A stretch of DNA of 8,214 bases from the NCBI GenBank assembly GCA_007123395.1, contig SKLD01000363.1:1-8214 (forward strand), written 5' to 3'. The position numbers were made by a program, and so were the translations under genes. Below, piece by piece: positions 6,897-8,214 of this stretch. The stretch comes from Opitutales bacterium. Its GTDB lineage: Bacteria; Verrucomicrobiota; Verrucomicrobiia; Opitutales; Oceanipulchritudinaceae. Numbering within the stretch: position 1 is the first letter of the stretch; each line of letters opens with the position of its first letter. The notes under the pieces are model-generated. The model was not told the origin of the DNA and searched no databases. It saw nothing but the letters and a program-made list of their open reading frames with translations.

Positions 6897-6930
6897 ATGC
6901 TTGACGCAGGGAGGTCGTGGTTGGCCGGGG

Positions 6931-8214
6931 CTACTTGTTTTCGGGGGGTTCGAGGTTGGCGGAGGGCTCGGCTTGTTCGTGGATGAGGGGGGCGTCGGGG
7001 AGGGCTTTGGTGCGGAGGCCGCCCATGGACTCGAAGCGGCGGGCGGTGACGAGGACGCGGGTATCGAGGGAGCGCATGGCTTGGTTGAAGGTGCTGACGC
7101 TGCGGTTGAGGGCGTTGGCGAGGTTCTGGAAGTGCCCGCCGAGGGTGCCGATGCGCTCGTGGAGTTCGCCGCCGAGGCGCGCGATGGCTTCGGCTTCTTC
7201 AGCGATGCGTTCCTGCCGCCAGCCGAAGGCGATGGCGCGCAGGAGGGCGATGAGGGTGGTGGGGGTGGCGACGAGGACGTTGTCCCGCGCGCCGGCTTCG
7301 ATGAGGGCGGGTTCCTTTTGAAGGGCGGCGCTGAAGAAGGCCTCGCCGGGGAGAAAGAGGACGACGAGTTCGGGCGTGGGGGAGAACTGCTGCCAGTATT
7401 TTTTGGCGGCGAGCTTGCGGATGTGGTCGCGGATCTGGCGGGCGTGGTGGGCGAGGGCTTCTTCTTTGGTGGCGGCGTCTTCGGTTTCGACGGCGCGTAG
7501 GTAGGCTTCGAGGGGTGCCTTCGCATCGACGACGATGTTCTTGCCGCCGGGGAGGCGGATGATCATGTCGGGGCGGAGGGTGCCGTCGTCGCCGGTGGCG
7601 GAGGCCTGGCCGATGAAATCAATATGCTCGACCATGCCGGCGAACTCGACGGTGCGCTGGAGGTGCATTTCCCCCCATCGGCCGCGGACGTTGGGGGTGC
7701 GGAGGGCCTGCACGAGGTTGCCGGTCTCTCGCTGGAGCTGGCCTTGGGTTTGGAGGAGACCGCGCACTTGCTCGCGCAGTCCCTCGTAGGCGCCTTCGCG
7801 CGCTTTCTCGATTTCGCGAATGCGCTCGGAGACGCCTTCGAGCGATTTGCGGAGGGGGTCGACAAGTTCCTGGATGGCTTGTTTGCGCTTTTCGAGTTCG
7901 CCGGTGGATTCGGTTCGCAGCTTGCCGAAGCTTTCGCGGGCGAGTTCGAGAAAGGCGGTGTTGTTTTGCCGGAGGGCTTCGGAGGAGAGTGCTTTGAAGG
8001 TGTTTTCGAGGCGCTCGCGGAGTTTCTGCAGTTCGGAGATGCGCTCCTCGGCGGCTCTCGCCTCGGCCTCGCGGCGTGTCCGCTCCTCGGTGAGGGTGTT
8101 GTCGAGGCGGCGGGTCTCGAGGCGAGCCTGTTCGAGGGCGTCCGCTGAGGTCTGCGCGGTGGCTTCGAGGCGGGCTTTTTCCTCGTCGCGCGCGCGGAGG
8201 GTCGACTCCAGCTC
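6931..8214 (-). CDS. rmuC: DNA recombination protein RmuC (5' end outside window)
   Basis: These are the last 427 residues of RmuC. The frame is open to the window edge, so the internal ATG at 7767 is not the start. Residues 1 to about 165 are a long, highly charged coiled coil rich in Glu, Arg, Ala and Leu, including the RmuC-typical FKALSSEALRQNN stretch. The conserved core follows: NVRGRWGEMHL (175-185), then PDM with Asp216 and VVDAK with Asp230 and Lys232. These match the acidic and lysine positions of the predicted PD-(D/E)XK nuclease fold. Further conserved blocks are FLPGEAFF (287-294) and VATPTTLIALLRAIAFGWRQ (315-334). In E. coli RmuC limits inversions at short inverted repeats; its nuclease activity is predicted from the fold. 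The missing N-terminus would carry the usual membrane anchor. A dyad lies just downstream and the kinase gene follows on the same strand. Confidence 0.93.
   Translation of the reverse strand, partial: ELESTLRARDEEKARLEATAQTSADALEQARLETRRLDNTLTEERTRREAEARAAEERISELQKLRERLENTFKALSSEALRQNNTAFLELARESFGKLRTESTGELEKRKQAIQELVDPLRKSLEGVSERIREIEKAREGAYEGLREQVRGLLQTQGQLQRETGNLVQALRTPNVRGRWGEMHLQRTVEFAGMVEHIDFIGQASATGDDGTLRPDMIIRLPGGKNIVVDAKAPLEAYLRAVETEDAATKEEALAHHARQIRDHIRKLAAKKYWQQFSPTPELVVLFLPGEAFFSAALQKEPALIEAGARDNVLVATPTTLIALLRAIAFGWRQERIAEEAEAIARLGGELHERIGTLGGHFQNLANALNRSVSTFNQAMRSLDTRVLVTARRFESMGGLRTKALPDAPLIHEQAEPSANLEPPENK

Noticed and set aside
6901..7500. A Gly/Glu-rich 199-residue plus-strand ORF opposite rmuC
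   Set aside because: It is the antisense shadow of the well-supported RmuC frame and has a low-complexity composition dictated by that gene's codon usage.
1..8214. CRISPR array, insertion sequence, integrase or phage genes marking a defence island
   Set aside because: No regularly spaced repeats, transposase, integrase, or terminal inverted repeats with target duplications are visible in any frame or strand.

Overview
The window holds five protein-coding genes: three on the plus strand (positions 1-5160) and two on the minus strand (8214-5733). The two groups converge on an AT-rich spacer. The coding DNA is GC-rich. Two non-coding stretches are clearly poorer in GC: about 39% for 5401-5700 and about 36% for 6741-6900, counted by hand. 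An RND exporter, an RmuC homologue and a BadF/NagK-type sugar kinase, with few good Shine-Dalgarno sites, fit a GC-rich Gram-negative bacterium. A PVC-group or related environmental lineage is possible, but the sequence alone does not settle this.

Layout: (1) 1-1008 is the 3' end of an RND/MMPL-type exporter gene, whose start lies outside the window. (2) 1207-3543 encodes a 778-residue bacterial dynamin-like GTPase with an acidic, probably disordered insertion. (3) 3634-5160 encodes a 508-residue P-loop ATPase with two membrane helices between Walker A and Walker B, an arrangement known from KAP-type NTPases. (4) 5161-5732 is a spacer between converging genes, with small hairpins, a repeated 20-21 bp element and a 12-bp tandem duplication. 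(5) 5733-6707 (minus) is a complete BadF/BadG/N-acetylglucosamine-kinase-like gene with a strong ribosome binding site. (6) 6708-6930 is an AT-rich spacer with three dyads. (7) 6931-8214 (minus) is rmuC, nearly complete but with its start outside the window.

The most interesting part is the gene pair 1207-5160. A large dynamin-like GTPase with unusual G2 and G4 motifs is followed after 90 bp, on the same strand, by a membrane-anchored ATPase. The two probably share a transcript and may form a two-component membrane-associated NTPase system. Nothing in the window shows what it does: membrane remodelling, envelope stress or phage exclusion are all possible. The flanking genes look like ordinary chromosomal genes and there is no clear sign of a mobile element.
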